From positions 30,754,703 through 30,818,702 of the forward strand of contig OX463822.1 in NCBI GenBank assembly GCA_949825045.1: a stretch of DNA of 64,000 bases, read 5' to 3'. Made by a program: the position numbers and the translations under genes. Below are positions 44,835 to 55,886 of the stretch, piece by piece. Position 1 is the stretch's first letter. Every line of letters begins with the position of its first letter. The notes under the pieces were generated by a model. It was not told the origin of the DNA and did no database searches. It saw nothing but the letters and a program-made list of their open reading frames with translations. The stretch is from Argyresthia goedartella (Eukaryota; Arthropoda; Insecta; Lepidoptera; Argyresthiidae).

Positions 44835-45165
44835 AACGGCTTGTGTTTAAACGATTACCAAAAACGCACCTATTTTACTACCAATAAATTCGAAATGACT
44901 GCCAGAATTAATAAATGTCCACCAAATTGTGTTTGGATAAATGATCACCAAACTTCTTTTTATGTTTTGTGTACTTAAGTTTATGCTTTAAGTATTTTTT
45001 GTTGTTCTTACATGTTCAACCTAACACGAAGGATAAAGGGTACCTTCACCTAAGCTACCGCAGTATTTTGCCCTGATATTTTTTGCAACTTTTGGTGTTC
45101 ATTTATCCATTTTGGGTAGGAAAAAAATATTTTGGTGATCATTATATTTGTTGCCTTTTTAAACA
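44835..45165 (-). mobile_element. Core-hairpin element, type B, hairpin deleted
   Basis: Same order as the 44168 copy, but the core reads GGATAAAGGGTACCTTCACC: about 24 bp including the hairpin loop are missing. It lies about 320 bp from the previous copy in the same orientation. Confidence 0.88.
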
Positions 45166-45377
45166 AGTGTTGAACAGCAGTTTATTTTTTTGTGGTAAGG
45201 CCCAATATGTTACAGCACGCTTTTTCCCATGCCAGTTGGTAGAGGCACTGTTGAGCCTGACGTTGGCTGGTAATGAGAAGCTTTAGTGAAGATATGTATC
45301 ACATGTAATAATATTTAAAAAAAAACATAAATGGTTCCTCTTTCGCAACTTTTTAAATTTATTCCGTAATTCATAAT

Positions 45378-45500
45378 TTCTTTATTGCACACGAATAATT
45401 AAAAAAACAAGATATACATTAAAATTGTGTACAAAGGCGACCTTATCTCTAGTAAGAGATCTCTTCCAGCAAACCCAATCAGTATGAGGAAGGTTGGTGG
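45378..45500 (+). repeat. Jockey/CR1-like LINE 3'-end fragment
   Basis: ACAAAGGCGACCTTATCTC and GATCTCTTCCAGCAAACCCA match 4408-4560 and the LINE at 52107. Confidence 0.6.
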
Positions 45501-45509
45501 AAAATTGAA

Positions 45510-46600
45510 AGTAACGTGAAGGGCGGAAAAATGCCCTTTTGGCTTGTCGGTGGCGCCTATTTTGTTTGGAGACTTACTGCCGAATACAGCGTTTTGCGCC
45601 CTTGGAAGTAATTGATATACTATTGCTCTGAGTTTTACGCGACTCGAAGCACCCGTAACATGCCTCGCGCGACTCCCGTTTATCGCGTACATTATGGCGT
45701 CTAAATGTCAAAAAAAAAATAACATAGATAATGTGTGTGTACCTTACCCTGAACTATATTATCACTCTGAAGAGCGCCAGCTTATTTATAACTTGTTCAC
45801 CAACATTCTCCTAGATAAAAAAATCTCCTTCCTCAATATCTTTACCAGTTAATCCAGTACCGTTGCGTTCAGTTCAGCGTTTTATGATATTTTGCTTGTT
45901 ACAGTACAAAATTATCTTCATTATAGATATGTAATGTTTACGCCACATTTGCTATAATGACTTGACCTACATGCTCATCCAGTTTGTGCTTAGTACTTTA
46001 TTCCATTATAGTAGTACTATAATGGAATAAAATCGATCAAAGTATGCACGTATACCCTATGAATTTGTTGTGTATTAATTTCTGAATTGTCATTTCACAA
46101 AAGTAAAAGCCTCTTTCCGCATTAGATTCTTGAGAACTGTCGATACTGTCAAAGCTGATGATGAAACCTCTTCGTAGGATATGAGGCTGATATCCTCCAG
46201 AGCCGTCCACTTGCCACCAAAAGCAAGGTGGTGCTTAAGAATACCTATCCATTTAATTATGCAGTTATCAATATAAATATCCAGAAGTGAATGGCGTTTG
46301 GTTTGACATAATTGTATTAGATAACAGCAGCAACTTCTATCGACTATAATAGAGATGTAATAAATAATGTAGTCATATCATAACACACAATACGACCGAT
46401 TTTGAGACCTAAACAACACAGTTAAGATACCGTTCTAAATTCAAACGAGTCGTCGGGGTGTTGAAAATTGTAACAGAAACATTTGGACCACTTACAGACC
46501 ACGGCATAGATGTTTCTGGCAACAGAAGTGCAACACAGTCACAATTTTATGCAACTGGAGTCGTGAGGTCATTATGCACCTCTAAGTGAGTTGCATATAA
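45510..46600. other. Unannotated stretch with one hairpin
   Basis: Apart from the hairpin at 45997-46031 nothing is recognised. Confidence 0.4.
45997..46031. repeat. 17-bp perfect hairpin
   Basis: TTTATTCCATTATAGTA and its inverse surround a single G. Confidence 0.8.
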
Positions 46601-46605
46601 TGTGT

Positions 46606-47066
46606 TTTATCTACACACATATCATAAACCCTCTTTACTGCGTCCAAAAACCACACGTTATACGACCAGCATAATGATAAACTTCTTGGTAAAAACTTAT
46701 TTCTTATCTGAATATGTATTGATCATTATGACCATAACGTACCAAAATTTGTCAAATTGTGACAATCAAATTTCAAACGCCGACGCCCGCCTGCGTGCTG
46801 CCCCTAGTTTGTCTGTCAAGTTGGTACTACAGAACAAGCTAAAGAATTGCAGAGCAATGATCAATGCCACAATGCCGGTCGAACATGCGGTTCCTGAACA
46901 CATCAAAGAGAGCAAAGTGTGTAGATAAACTAGTGTATGTAACTGTACATAATTAGGCATTAAAACTCTCGAGTGATATTATTATGAAACTGGCCTTCGG
47001 CTCGTTTCATAAACCCACTCTCGAGTATTAATGCCCTCCATTATATAGCAGTCACATAAACTACTT
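46606..47066 (+). repeat. Foldback element family F, copy D
   Basis: TTTATCTACACACATATC start, both arms, the CTCGAG hairpin with nested CTGGCCTTCGGCTCGTTTC, and the TAGCAGTCACATAAACTAC end. Confidence 0.82.
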
Positions 47067-47228
47067 TTAGTTACAAGGGACTTGAGTAACTTGGTAGTAT
47101 CACATACTAACCACCTCAGACCATACATGGATGTAGTGGTGTGAACTAATCGTGTGATTTTTTTCATATCCATTAACGTCATAGGGCGTCTGAGCGGTTA
47201 GTAGGTGCAGAACACCTATTTATTATTA

Positions 47229-47550
47229 TTATAAGCCCATAATGTCGCACTGCTGGGCAAAGGCCTCTCTCCCCCTCTTCCAACCTATCCGATCCTGAGC
47301 GGTCTTCCTCCAGTTCTTGTCCCAAGATCTCAACTCATCACTCCAACTCTTCCTGGGTCGACTTCGCTTTCTCTCAGCGTTTTCTGGGAGCTAGTCTGTG
47401 GCTCTCCTGGCCCAACAATTAGGTTTCATTCGTGCAACATGGCCGGATCAGTCCCACGTTAGTTGGGCAGCCTTCTGAGCAGCCTTCCGGATCCGGTCTA
47501 GAAGCCGATCACCAAAAATGCTGCGCTCCATCTTTCTCTGGCAAACCCCG
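47229..47550 (-). pseudogene. RTE-like LINE 3'-terminal ORF fragment
   Basis: One minus-strand frame reads QRKMERSIFGDRLLDRIRK, then SGHVARMKPNCWARRATD, RPRKSWSDELRSWDKNW and AQDRIGWKRGREAFAQQC, ending IMGL and TAA. This is the C-terminal region typical of RTE-type non-LTR polyproteins. Two in-frame stops interrupt it, before SGHVARM and after RRATD. A short TAA-type simple repeat follows the stop, as in RTE 3' tails. The reverse transcriptase itself is absent (5' truncation). Confidence 0.82.
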
Positions 47551-47559
47551 AGTCACCCA

Positions 47560-47800
47560 CAGTATGAAAAAGATACCACGGTTCTTGATGGGTGTATTGC
47601 TGAAAAACATCGATTAATCAAATGAATCGATACACCCTTCAAACATTTGTGAAATGGATGCAGCAAATTTGGATAGATATTAACATTTTGTGAAACAATT
47701 TCGATTCTTTCCGATTGTTTTGGTAACATCCCTAGCGTTTAAAAAGTGAATTTTATGAAGTTTTGGGCAATCTGTCATATCACTACTAATATTTTATGAA
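47560..47800 (+). repeat. Interspersed repeat, family Q
   Basis: CAGTATGAAAAAGATACC, AAAACATCGATTAATCAAAT and GTTTTGGTAACATCCCTAG as in 30225-30470. It abuts the RTE fragment. Confidence 0.75.
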
Positions 47801-47809
47801 CTATACGTT

Positions 47810-48365
47810 AAGACTCGCGACGTATGTGTATTTTCGGCGTTTACTCAGATACCACATTTCTTTTACTGCCTTTTATTTTTCCATCCTCAGATAACGTTTT
47901 TCTGCCTGTTTATCTGAGGAATTTGACAGAATTTGTATGTGTGAAATGTTAAATAAAGTTATCTGATACTGAGCATTGATAAGAGACCAAATTACGAGTA
48001 TACTGGTGGTCTATCAATAACAGCTGCTGCACTCAAAGCCTTGGTCAATATTACCTTGAAAGCCTTTAGTTTAATTTTAGCGCGTACCTTACTCTACTTG
48101 ACTTGAACTTGCAGACTTTCCTACTTATTCATAAAACTTATCAAACCTATGATAGCTAAAATGTGCTTTGTCCTTTTCTCACAAACACAAATTTCAAAGT
48201 AACACACAAAGACAAAGTAGGTTAGTTAGTAAGGTTAGGGTTTAGGAATATTCTAGCTATCTATGTTTATCTAGCGATTAAGCAGTTTCGTTTCTCGCGT
48301 TGAGTGATATAAAAATGCCATGAAAATATAATTTCTACTTATTATCATAATAATTATAATAATAA
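47810..48365. other. Unannotated stretch
   Basis: Nothing supported. Confidence 0.4.
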
Positions 48366-48371
48366 TAAATG

Positions 48372-48572
48372 TAGCCCGCTAATGTCCCTACCGAAGGGCA
48401 CAGGCTTTTACCCGGATACGAGTAAGATTAAGCCACACTCCACCAAGCTGGCTCAGTGTGGGTTGATGTTTACCTACAGCTTAACGTGTCATCCGAAACA
48501 CTGAACGTCCGATAGTCAACTTAAGATAAATTAATTATCCCATTGGTACATGGTCTGGATTCGAACCTGCCT
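48372..48572 (-). mobile_element. tRNA-derived SINE, family S3
   Basis: Inverse copy with B-box-like GGTTCGAATCCAGACC, TAATTAATTTATCTTAAGTT and the distal AAGCCTGTGCCCTTCGGTAG end. Parts of the middle are deleted. Confidence 0.75.
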
Positions 48573-48579
48573 CTCTCTA

Positions 48580-49435
48580 CTTAAGTACTAATGTTATTTG
48601 TTATTAGAACTTACTACCAGTCAAAAGCCATGCTGAGTTTTTTATTCATTAACATTATGTTACAATTACAAACATTAACAATGACATGTGAAAGTGCCCT
48701 TGTGGCCTATTTACAGAATAAACGTTTTGAGTTTTTTGAGTTTTTATCATTGCTCATTGCAACATTATCAAAGAACATTATTTTTTTTAACAATCTTTTA
48801 AAAGTGTCAAATAATTCCATCTATTCCATCTGCATCCATTTCTAAGCCCATTCTTTATAAGCTACCCAGCAGCAAATCAGTTTTGGGTCTTATGGCAAAG
48901 TCTCTAGAATCATACAAAGTCTTAAAGGTGTACTTTACAAAGTAAGAGAAGGTGGGAAGCTGATTGCAGAAAGATGAGAGATAGCTCAAGACATGCGATT
49001 AGCCTTTGCCATTGTTAACCAGAAGATTATGCTCTTCCGAGTTCCGAGTTTTATAGTCGAATACACAACCAGTTTCTCAAGTTAAGTGCCGCTTAAAAGT
49101 CATCTGACGCGGTAATTTCTCTAACGACATATTACTGAGTGTAAGTCAAATTTTAAGCTAGTGTTTGTGTGGTAGATTTACTGAGTGAAGACAGACTCCA
49201 GACTGACAAAATGCCACAGTTTATGTATATCTACAGATATTTATAGACCCCTCGCAAATATTTTTCACGTCATATCATTGCAGGAAAACAATCAATTTAT
49301 GAAATAAAATACGATATTTTTTTTGTACATTTTTTCGCCATTCATGCTCACTTCGTGTGCTCACCGCGCGCATTGGCCCATTATTATTATTCTCGGAGCG
49401 CAAGGGCGACTGAACGCGCCTAGAAATTGTTTTTT
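48580..49435. other. Unannotated stretch
   Basis: No recognised feature. Confidence 0.4.
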
Positions 49436-49437
49436 TT

Positions 49438-49873
49438 TTTAAACGGCCAAGTGCGAGTCGGACTCGCTCACGAAGGGTTCCGTACCATTATCTATAAAAA
49501 CGGCATAAAATCGCGTTTGTTGTATGGGAGCCCCCTTAAATATTATTTTTATTTTTATTCATTTATTTATTTTTAAAGTGAATATGTAACTAAATATTCT
49601 GTGAATATTTAAAGCGTCTACCTGTTGCCGTAATCAATATCGAGCAAGAACGAGCAAACAATCACTTTTATTGAATGGGAGCCCCATTAAATATTTATTT
49701 TATTATGTTTTTTAGTATTTGTTGTCATAGCGGCAACAGATATACATCCTATGTGAAGATTTAAACTGTCTAACTATCACGGTTCGTGAGATACAGCATG
49801 GTGACAGACGGACAGCGGAGGCTTAGCAATAGGGTCCCGTTTGGCACCCTTCGGGTACGGAACCCTAAAAAGG
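49438..49873 (-). repeat. Interspersed repeat, family R
   Basis: Starts AAACGGCCAAGTGCGAGTCG and ends TTCGGGTACGGAACCCTAAA. It is inverse to 42406-42873, with the same internal TATTTAGTTA and ATTCACAG segments. Confidence 0.85.
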
Positions 49874-50171
49874 ATAAATTGTTTTTATTTTTTTTTTCAT
49901 TTTTTTTTCAATATTTTGTCATAAATATATTTACTTTTGGCTTGGGTTCCCAAAATAACGTTGTATGGGAAAAAGATGTCACTTTTCCACAGGTTTGTGT
50001 CGTTTGTTTTGTATTGTGTTACATCGCGACAGTTTATACAAAAACTATGGAAAGTCTGAAGTTAAATTTCATAAGTACCCACAAAACTACAGTCCGCCGG
50101 ATCATTATTAACACTGCAATGTCAACATCTAAGGCATCAACAATGTAACAAACATTATATAACATAAACAA

Positions 50172-50350
50172 AACATAGCGTCACGCCTTTTCCCATACGG
50201 GGTGGCAGAGGCACAATTGTGCCCACTTTTATCCAGTTATTGTATACTCGATTTTGCGTGACAGGGGGCTAGCCCATCGCCTCAGCTATAGGGTAATAAA
50301 GGTCTCCGCACGAAGGTTTCCGTCACCGCTAGAACGTCCGTATACATGCA
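50172..50350 (+). repeat. Interspersed repeat, family P
   Basis: CCTTTTCCCATACGGGGTGG, CGATTTTGCGTGACAGGGGG and CTAGAACGTCCGTATA. Confidence 0.7.
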
Positions 50351-50374
50351 CCTCCTCTAGACCACGAAGCTAAC

Positions 50375-50545
50375 ATAGCATTTACATAAAGGCGCATACG
50401 TTGCTTCTGGCCCCACACTAGGAACCAGAAACAGCGGCGTCACACACATATAAACATCCAAGACCTGGAGATTTTTTTTCTTCAACCCCAGCCAGGGTTT
50501 CGAAGCTGGGACCCGAGTCTCGAACGCAATACCACAGCGGTCATC
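50375..50545 (-). mobile_element. tRNA-derived SINE, family S2
   Basis: Inverse copy: CATACGTTGCTTCTGGCCCC, GTGACGCCGCTGTTTCTGGT (read on the minus strand) and the head region near 50500-50545. Confidence 0.75.
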
Positions 50546-50664
50546 AATCAGTGTGAGTGGTGCCAGATTAGGCGAAATATCGCCATTTAGGCTACCTTAT
50601 GGCGGGTTAAATGGCGACCATAAAATCCGATCGGCTACCAGTAGCCATTTAGGCTACCTAGGAA

Positions 50665-51018
50665 AAAAAGAAGGGCAACAAATATATTGATCACAAAAAT
50701 ATTTTTTTCCTACCCAAAATTGATAAATGAACACCAAAAGTTGCAAAAAATATCGGGGCAAAATACTGCGGTAGCTTAGGTGAAGGGTAAAGGGGGTGAG
50801 CGAAGCGCAGCCCCCTTTATCCTTCGTGTTAGGTTGAACATGTAAGAACAACAAAAAATACTTAAAACATAAACTTAAGTACACAAAACATAAAAAGAAG
50901 TTTGGTGATCATTTATCCAAACACAATTTGGTGAACATTTATCCATTCTGGCAGTCATTTCGAATTTATTGGTAGTAAAATAGGTGCTTTTTTGGTAATC
51001 GTTTAAACATAAGCCAAA
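50665..51018 (+). mobile_element. Core-hairpin element, type B
   Basis: GGCAACAAATATATTGATCA left end, core GCGGTAGCTTAGGTGAAGGG, hairpin with GAGCGAAGCGCAG, and right end GGTAATCGTTTAAACATAAG. The short minus-strand frame inside is not a gene. Confidence 0.88.
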
Positions 51019-51019
51019 A

Positions 51020-52105
51020 AGAAGGGCGATTTAGGTAATTTCAAGATTACGACAAATTCCATTCCATTCCATTTGCTGATTCCATTGCGTCCATTATTTC
51101 TAGGAGTGAGATAGACAAACGCGTATGACAACAAGAAAACAATCTTCTCATTCCGACTCGTTTTGTTTTTTTGGTAAGTTGTCATCAAATGTAAAGGTTT
51201 TTGCTTGTCATGTGAAGGTGTTGTGATATTTGATCTAATTAAAGGTAAACACAGTAAATAAAAGCGGATCAAAATATAATAATAAAATAAAAACGTGGCC
51301 ACGCGCTTGTGATTAATAGGTACCACATACATAACATAATTATAACTTTGAAAATGTAAATATTGTTTGCTTTACGTTGTCATTTTGACGTTTCTTCTAT
51401 AATTGCTCAAAATATAAGGGGAAGTAGGCTACTTAACAACAAAAAAAAATAGGCGATTTAGGCTACTCGGTGGTCAAAATTAGGCGAATAGGGTTACCTG
51501 ATATCTGGCAACCCTGAGTGTAGCACCATGGTCGTCCGTTTATCACTTTCACTCTGCCGTCCTATTGTTTTGATATTGTGCGTCTAGTGATGACCGATTC
51601 ACTCTATTTAGGTTCAGTGTCATCCGAGGTAAGAAAGCAAAGATGCTATTAATAGAACATTGCTGGCGTGGCAGAGAAAGTCGGCAAGTGCAGGACGAAT
51701 ATTGAGTTTGAAGTCAGAGCCGCAGGCGAGACTTCAATAATACGAGACAGGCAATCGCCATTTCCGCAGAGGCTTGTATGAGGCTTTTCTAAAAAAAAAA
51801 AACAAGGAATGAAAATTAAATTAAAAACCCTTTTAAAATGCTCCAGGACATGAAAACTTTTGTATACCTTTCCCTAGACTTCTTTGGTAACAAATTTAAA
51901 TTCGGAGGAGTATATTCTATCTCCATTTCAGTCTCATTAGAACTCATTATAATTTATTCAATAAAATAGTTGTTCTCAACACTTTCTTTTTAGTTTGTTC
52001 TCCCGCTAATTAGGTAGGTATTTCTTTCCTAAGCTTTTTTTAGGCAAAGGTAACTCGATGTTACGGCCTTGTGATGGTGTAGGTATGCCCGATTTTTGAT
52101 ATATG
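51020..52105. other. Unannotated stretch
   Basis: GGCGATTTAGGCTAC-like phrases recur at about 50580, 51020 and 51450, suggesting the B element inserted into another repeat. No gene recognised. Confidence 0.4.
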
Positions 52106-52416
52106 TATATTCTTTATTGTACTAAACAAAACAGTCATACAGATAACTTATAAGAGAAAAAACATGTACAAAGGCGAGCTTATGTCTCAAAAGAGATTTC
52201 TTCCAGCAAACCAAGATAGTAGGAGAGGTGATGGTTGAGCGGGGGAAGACCTGCGCGTACAATACAACTCTATAAATACTACGACTAATATATACTACAA
52301 ACGATATTATACTGATAACCCTAATTGCTAAAAACAGACTGCATACACAATTACTTAAATACAACGTAAAAATATGAATAAACCGTATAATAAACTAATA
52401 CATACAAATATATGTG

Positions 52417-52421
<5 letters not shown>

Positions 52422-52472
<51 letters not shown>
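52422..52472. repeat. (AT)n microsatellite
   Basis: About 25 AT units, directly after the LINE stop codon in the minus-strand sense. Confidence 0.95.
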
Positions 52473-52474
<2 letters not shown>

Positions 52475-53931
52475 AACTGGAAAGGGAGAGATAGTGCTTC
52501 TTTAGCCGGTTTTTGAATATATTTAGAGATCGACTGTCCCTGATAGTGCAAGGAAGCTCATTCCACAGTCGTACGGCTCGGATTCTGAACCCGTGCTCGT
52601 AGGCTGCAGTGGAGCGATCTGGAGCTTTGAGCGTAGACGCCATATGAGTTCTCCGAGGCCTGCTGGAAGAAAGAAATTCGAAGCGATCACGTAGGAAGTT
52701 AGGGTAACGAGGGTTCCACAAAATATTATAAAGGAAACACAGTATATGAGAGTCCCGTCGAATCCGAATCGGTAGCCACTTCAGCTCCCTGCGATGCTGA
52801 GATACGTGGTCATACTTGCGCAGTCCGAAGATGAACCGAATCCCGAGATTTTGAAGTCGTTCGAGTTTCTTCATTTGCGCTAACCCAGCAAACATCATCA
52901 TAATCAATGAGGGGGAGAAGAAGGGACTGAGCGAGACTTATTTTGGTCTGGCGAGGAAGAAAGTTCTGAAGTCTCCTGAGGGAATGAAAAGTTGCGTAAA
53001 CTCGCCTGCTGACCTCATTAACATGCATTGACCAGGACTATTGATTATCAAAGATGACACCCAGGTTTTTAGCTTTATCGCTATACATGATTACAGTACC
53101 GTTATAAGTTACAGAAGGGACAGACAATTGCTGCAACGTGTTTAAAGAGTGTCTGGTACCTATAATCATGGCCTGGGACTTATTCGGATTAACCAGCAAC
53201 CCAAATGACGATGCCCATCCACTAATACCAGCCAAGTCAGCGTTTAACGCCTCCACAGCTGAATTTACATCATCAGGAGAGAAGTGACGATAGATCTGAA
53301 GGTCATCCGCGTAGAGATGATAGGAAGAAGAAAGGACATCGGATATGGAATTGATAAATATTGAGAACAGAAGAGGAGAGAGAATGCTACCTTGGGGGAT
53401 ACCGAAGGAGAGGTCACACCACTCCGTACAAGCCTCCTCCGACTTGATACGCTGTTTTCGGTTTCTTAGGTAAGAGTCAAACCAGCTGGCAGAGAGGGAG
53501 GAGTCGTTAAGAGATTTGAGAAGTTCAACGAGAATGTCGAAGTCAACACAGTTAAAAGCACTGCTGAAGTCCAGCAGAGCCAGCACCGAGAGCTGCCTTT
53601 GATCCATGGTGACCTGAATATCATCGGTCACTTTTAATAAAGCCGTAACAGTACTATGACCTGTTCTAAAGCCAGACTGAAAAGGATTAAGTAGATTTTT
53701 AGAAGATAGATAATGGGAGAGCTGAGTATGGACAATGGATTCGAGGACTTTAGAAAGGATCGGCAGGATAGAAATGGGGCGATACTCTTTAAAGGAGGTG
53801 GGATTGGAAGTTTTAGGGAGAGGGATAACTAATGCTTGTTTCCAAGCAGTAGGGAAAGAACAATTTGAAATGGAGAAATTTAAAATATATGTTATGGCTG
53901 GAAGCAGATCATCAAGGATAGTTAGAATCAT
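52473..53931 (-). pseudogene. LINE reverse transcriptase remnant
   Basis: On the minus strand from 53931 the frame has the reverse transcriptase fingers (IPLPKTSNPTSFKEYRPIS), ALLDFSSAFNCVDF with one catalytic Asp, GIPQGSILSPLLF and the active-site YADD (in YHLYADDLQIYRH). A TAG at 53038-53040 stops it, but the same frame continues (SWSMHVNEVSRRVYATFHSL). A frameshift near 52880 leads to KKLERLQNLGIRFIFGLRKY and RLWNELPCTIRDSRSLNIF, the C-terminal domain typical of Jockey/CR1-like elements, ending at 52473. Upstream of 53931 an in-frame stop precedes unrelated sequence. The enzyme cannot be full length. Confidence 0.88.
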
Positions 53932-54060
53932 TCGTCATATTCAATACATGTTTGCAATTTCAATAAAACGACACTTACTACTTACTTACATTTTCGGCGA
54001 GCTCTATGTTTGAAATTCAAATAAATCTGCACTTTCATACTTAAATTTCTGGCATGTTTC

Positions 54061-54467
54061 TTTTTTTAGGGTTCCGTACCCGAAGGGTTCCAAACGGGTC
54101 CCTATTACTAAGACTCCGCTGTTCGTCAGTCCGTCACCAGGCTGTATCTCAAGAACCTAGCTAGCTAGAGAGTTGAAATTTTCACAGATTATGTATTTAT
54201 GTTGCCGCTATAACAACAAATACTAAAAAACAGGATAAAAAATATATTTAAGGGGGCTCCCATACAACAATTCTTTCAATACCACATACAAACTTATGTA
54301 TGCACCTGGTTACGTACATGGAGTGTGAAAGTAACCGCACCAATAACTTTGTAAACAATATTTTGCTGTGTAAAATCCAAACTATTCACTCCACACCATC
54401 GCTTCCATTGAACGGTGGTACGGAACCCTTCGTGCGCGATTTAGACTCGCACGTGACCGGTTTTTTT
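54061..54467 (+). repeat. Interspersed repeat, family R, pair member 1
   Basis: Left TTAGGGTTCCGTACCCGAAG, middle CCTAGCTAGCTAGAGAGTT, right CGGAACCCTTCGTGCGCGAT. Nearly identical to 57046-57453 in sequence and orientation, including a 60-codon open stretch that is probably chance. Confidence 0.85.
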
Positions 54468-54633
54468 ATTATGATTAGTCATTGGCTGTAAATTTGATAT
54501 TTCGCATATTTTATTTCCGAACGTAATATGAAAATTTCCGCGCAGGTTAGAGAAAATATAAACATAATCATAAAAAATAAACCCACTATTGCAAACACGA
54601 GTCAACTATTCTTTGAATATATTTTACAACATA

Positions 54634-54735
54634 ACATAGCGTCACGCCTTTTCCCAAACGCGGTGGCGAATGCACAATTGTGCCCACTTTTAGCGAGTTA
54701 TTCAATACTCCATTTTGCGTGACAAGGCGCGACTT
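54634..54735 (+). repeat. Interspersed repeat, family P, partial
   Basis: CCTTTTCCCAAACGCGGTGG and CTCCATTTTGCGTGACAAGG. Confidence 0.65.
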
Positions 54736-54824
54736 ATAAAATGTATATGGAGTTGTCAAAGTTATTCAGAGAATAGTGTTGACTCGCGTTTGAAATGAGC
54801 CATAAGGAGGATTGCTCGGCCTTG

Positions 54825-54925
54825 GCCTTTGTCGTGGGAACCGGAAACAGTGACGTCACACACATAAACATCCGATTTTAGTTCCTCACTCGCGGCCGGG
54901 CTCCGAACACGGGACACATATTTGT
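54825..54925 (-). mobile_element. SINE family S2, fragment
   Basis: GTCGTGGGAACCGGAAACAG and ACACATAAACATCCGA are inverse to the S2 body; the head is damaged. Confidence 0.6.
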
Positions 54926-55069
54926 ATATACCCGACGTTTAGCAGCCCGAAGTCGCTGAACAGCAGACATGAGGTGGCTCCGGGTTCAAGGTGTGGCTTC
55001 CGATTTGTCGGCGCCGAGACCCTCACCCTTGAAAAACCCGAGCTACCCCAACTACTTTCGAGACCATTT

Positions 55070-55104
55070 TAATTTTATTTTTTATTTTTATTTTATTTTA
55101 TTCA
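55070..55104. repeat. T-rich tract (A-rich on minus strand)
   Basis: TTTTATTTTTATTTTATTTT on the plus strand. It lies 3' of the frame at 55240-55674 in that frame's sense and could be a decayed poly(A) tail. Confidence 0.5.
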
Positions 55105-55239
55105 GGTAACAAACAGTCACTTACTAAACATGGATTGATTGACTATTTACATAAAGACCTGGAGTACCATTAATTGGTTACAATTTATGCCGTGTTGTGA
55201 AAATATTCGAGAATGTATAGTTAAGTTACCTCATAGAAT

Positions 55240-55674
55240 TTATTTTATTTGTCTTTTATTTTTACCGTTGTTGGCACTGACTTTCTTTAATTTAAAAACT
55301 GTATTGAATTCTGTTTGAATAATCTTGAAGAAGTCAGAATAGATTTTTTTCGGGTTCTGTTCATCAAAATCCGGTACTGGCAAACCCATATCTAAGTTTT
55401 TCATATACATCTCTAGTCTATAGCTAGGAAGTGAGTTTGCGAATATATCTATATCTATCAGTCTTTTGTTATAAGTTTCGAAACTTCGTCGATTTTGAAT
55501 ATCTCTTTTCGGGAGATCGGCACCGGAGATCACACCTGTCTCACTTTTAGCTATTCCGCGGGATAACAATGCTGCGTAGAAATACTCTTTCAGGTTTCCG
55601 GAGATCCGACTTTGGATCGCACTTCCTTGTACAGTCGCACTATTTCCTCTTTTAAGAAAACTGTTAAAGGGCAC
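55240..55674 (-). CDS. Unidentified 144-codon reading frame
   Basis: I do not recognise this protein. The minus-strand frame is open for 144 codons, with a charged, non-repetitive composition. It contains ALLSRGIAKSETGVISGADL, RRSFETYNKRLIDIDIF and a basic C-terminus (KLKKVSANNGKNKRQIK). There is no signal peptide or membrane segment. The first codon is GTG, not ATG; an in-frame TAG lies two codons upstream and the first ATG comes much later. It may therefore be an exon, a fragment or a decaying retrocopy. Its 3' side leads into an A-rich tract at 55070-55104. It lies between two direct copies of repeat R. It could equally be part of an unrecognised transposon. Confidence 0.4.
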   Translation of the reverse strand: MPFNSFLKRGNSATVQGSAIQSRISGNLKEYFYAALLSRGIAKSETGVISGADLPKRDIQNRRSFETYNKRLIDIDIFANSLPSYRLEMYMKNLDMGLPVPDFDEQNPKKIYSDFFKIIQTEFNTVFKLKKVSANNGKNKRQIK

Positions 55675-55837
55675 TAACTACCTGTCTCTTTTAAGTGTAA
55701 AGTGTATATATATCGGTACTTATTCAGTGATTACGTTTATTTATTTTGTGGATATTTAATTTATTCCTCTGCATTTTGTTTATACTAGTTATTGTGCACT
55801 GCCTACCCTTTTATGATAATATTTCCTTTAATGCCTT

Positions 55838-55886
55838 GGTTTGCTGGAAGTAATCTCTTTTTAGAGATAAGCTGGCTTTTGAACAC
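55838..55886 (-). repeat. Jockey/CR1-like LINE 3'-end fragment
   Basis: TTGGTTTGCTGGAAGTAATC and TAGAGATAAGCTGGC are the inverse of the block in 52107-52220. Confidence 0.55.

Larger units (their letters stand above)
52107..53931 (-). mobile_element. Jockey/CR1-like non-LTR retrotransposon, 5'-truncated
   Basis: Contains the reverse transcriptase and C-terminal part of the second open frame plus the 3' untranslated end, which finishes near an AATAAAG motif at about 52110. There is no endonuclease and no first open frame, so it was probably truncated at insertion. Related 3'-end fragments are at 4408, 45378 and 55838. Confidence 0.85.

Noticed and set aside
54300..54491. Conserved 60-codon frame in two R copies
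   Set aside because: The two copies are nearly identical DNA, so an open frame is expected to be shared; the other R copies do not have it.
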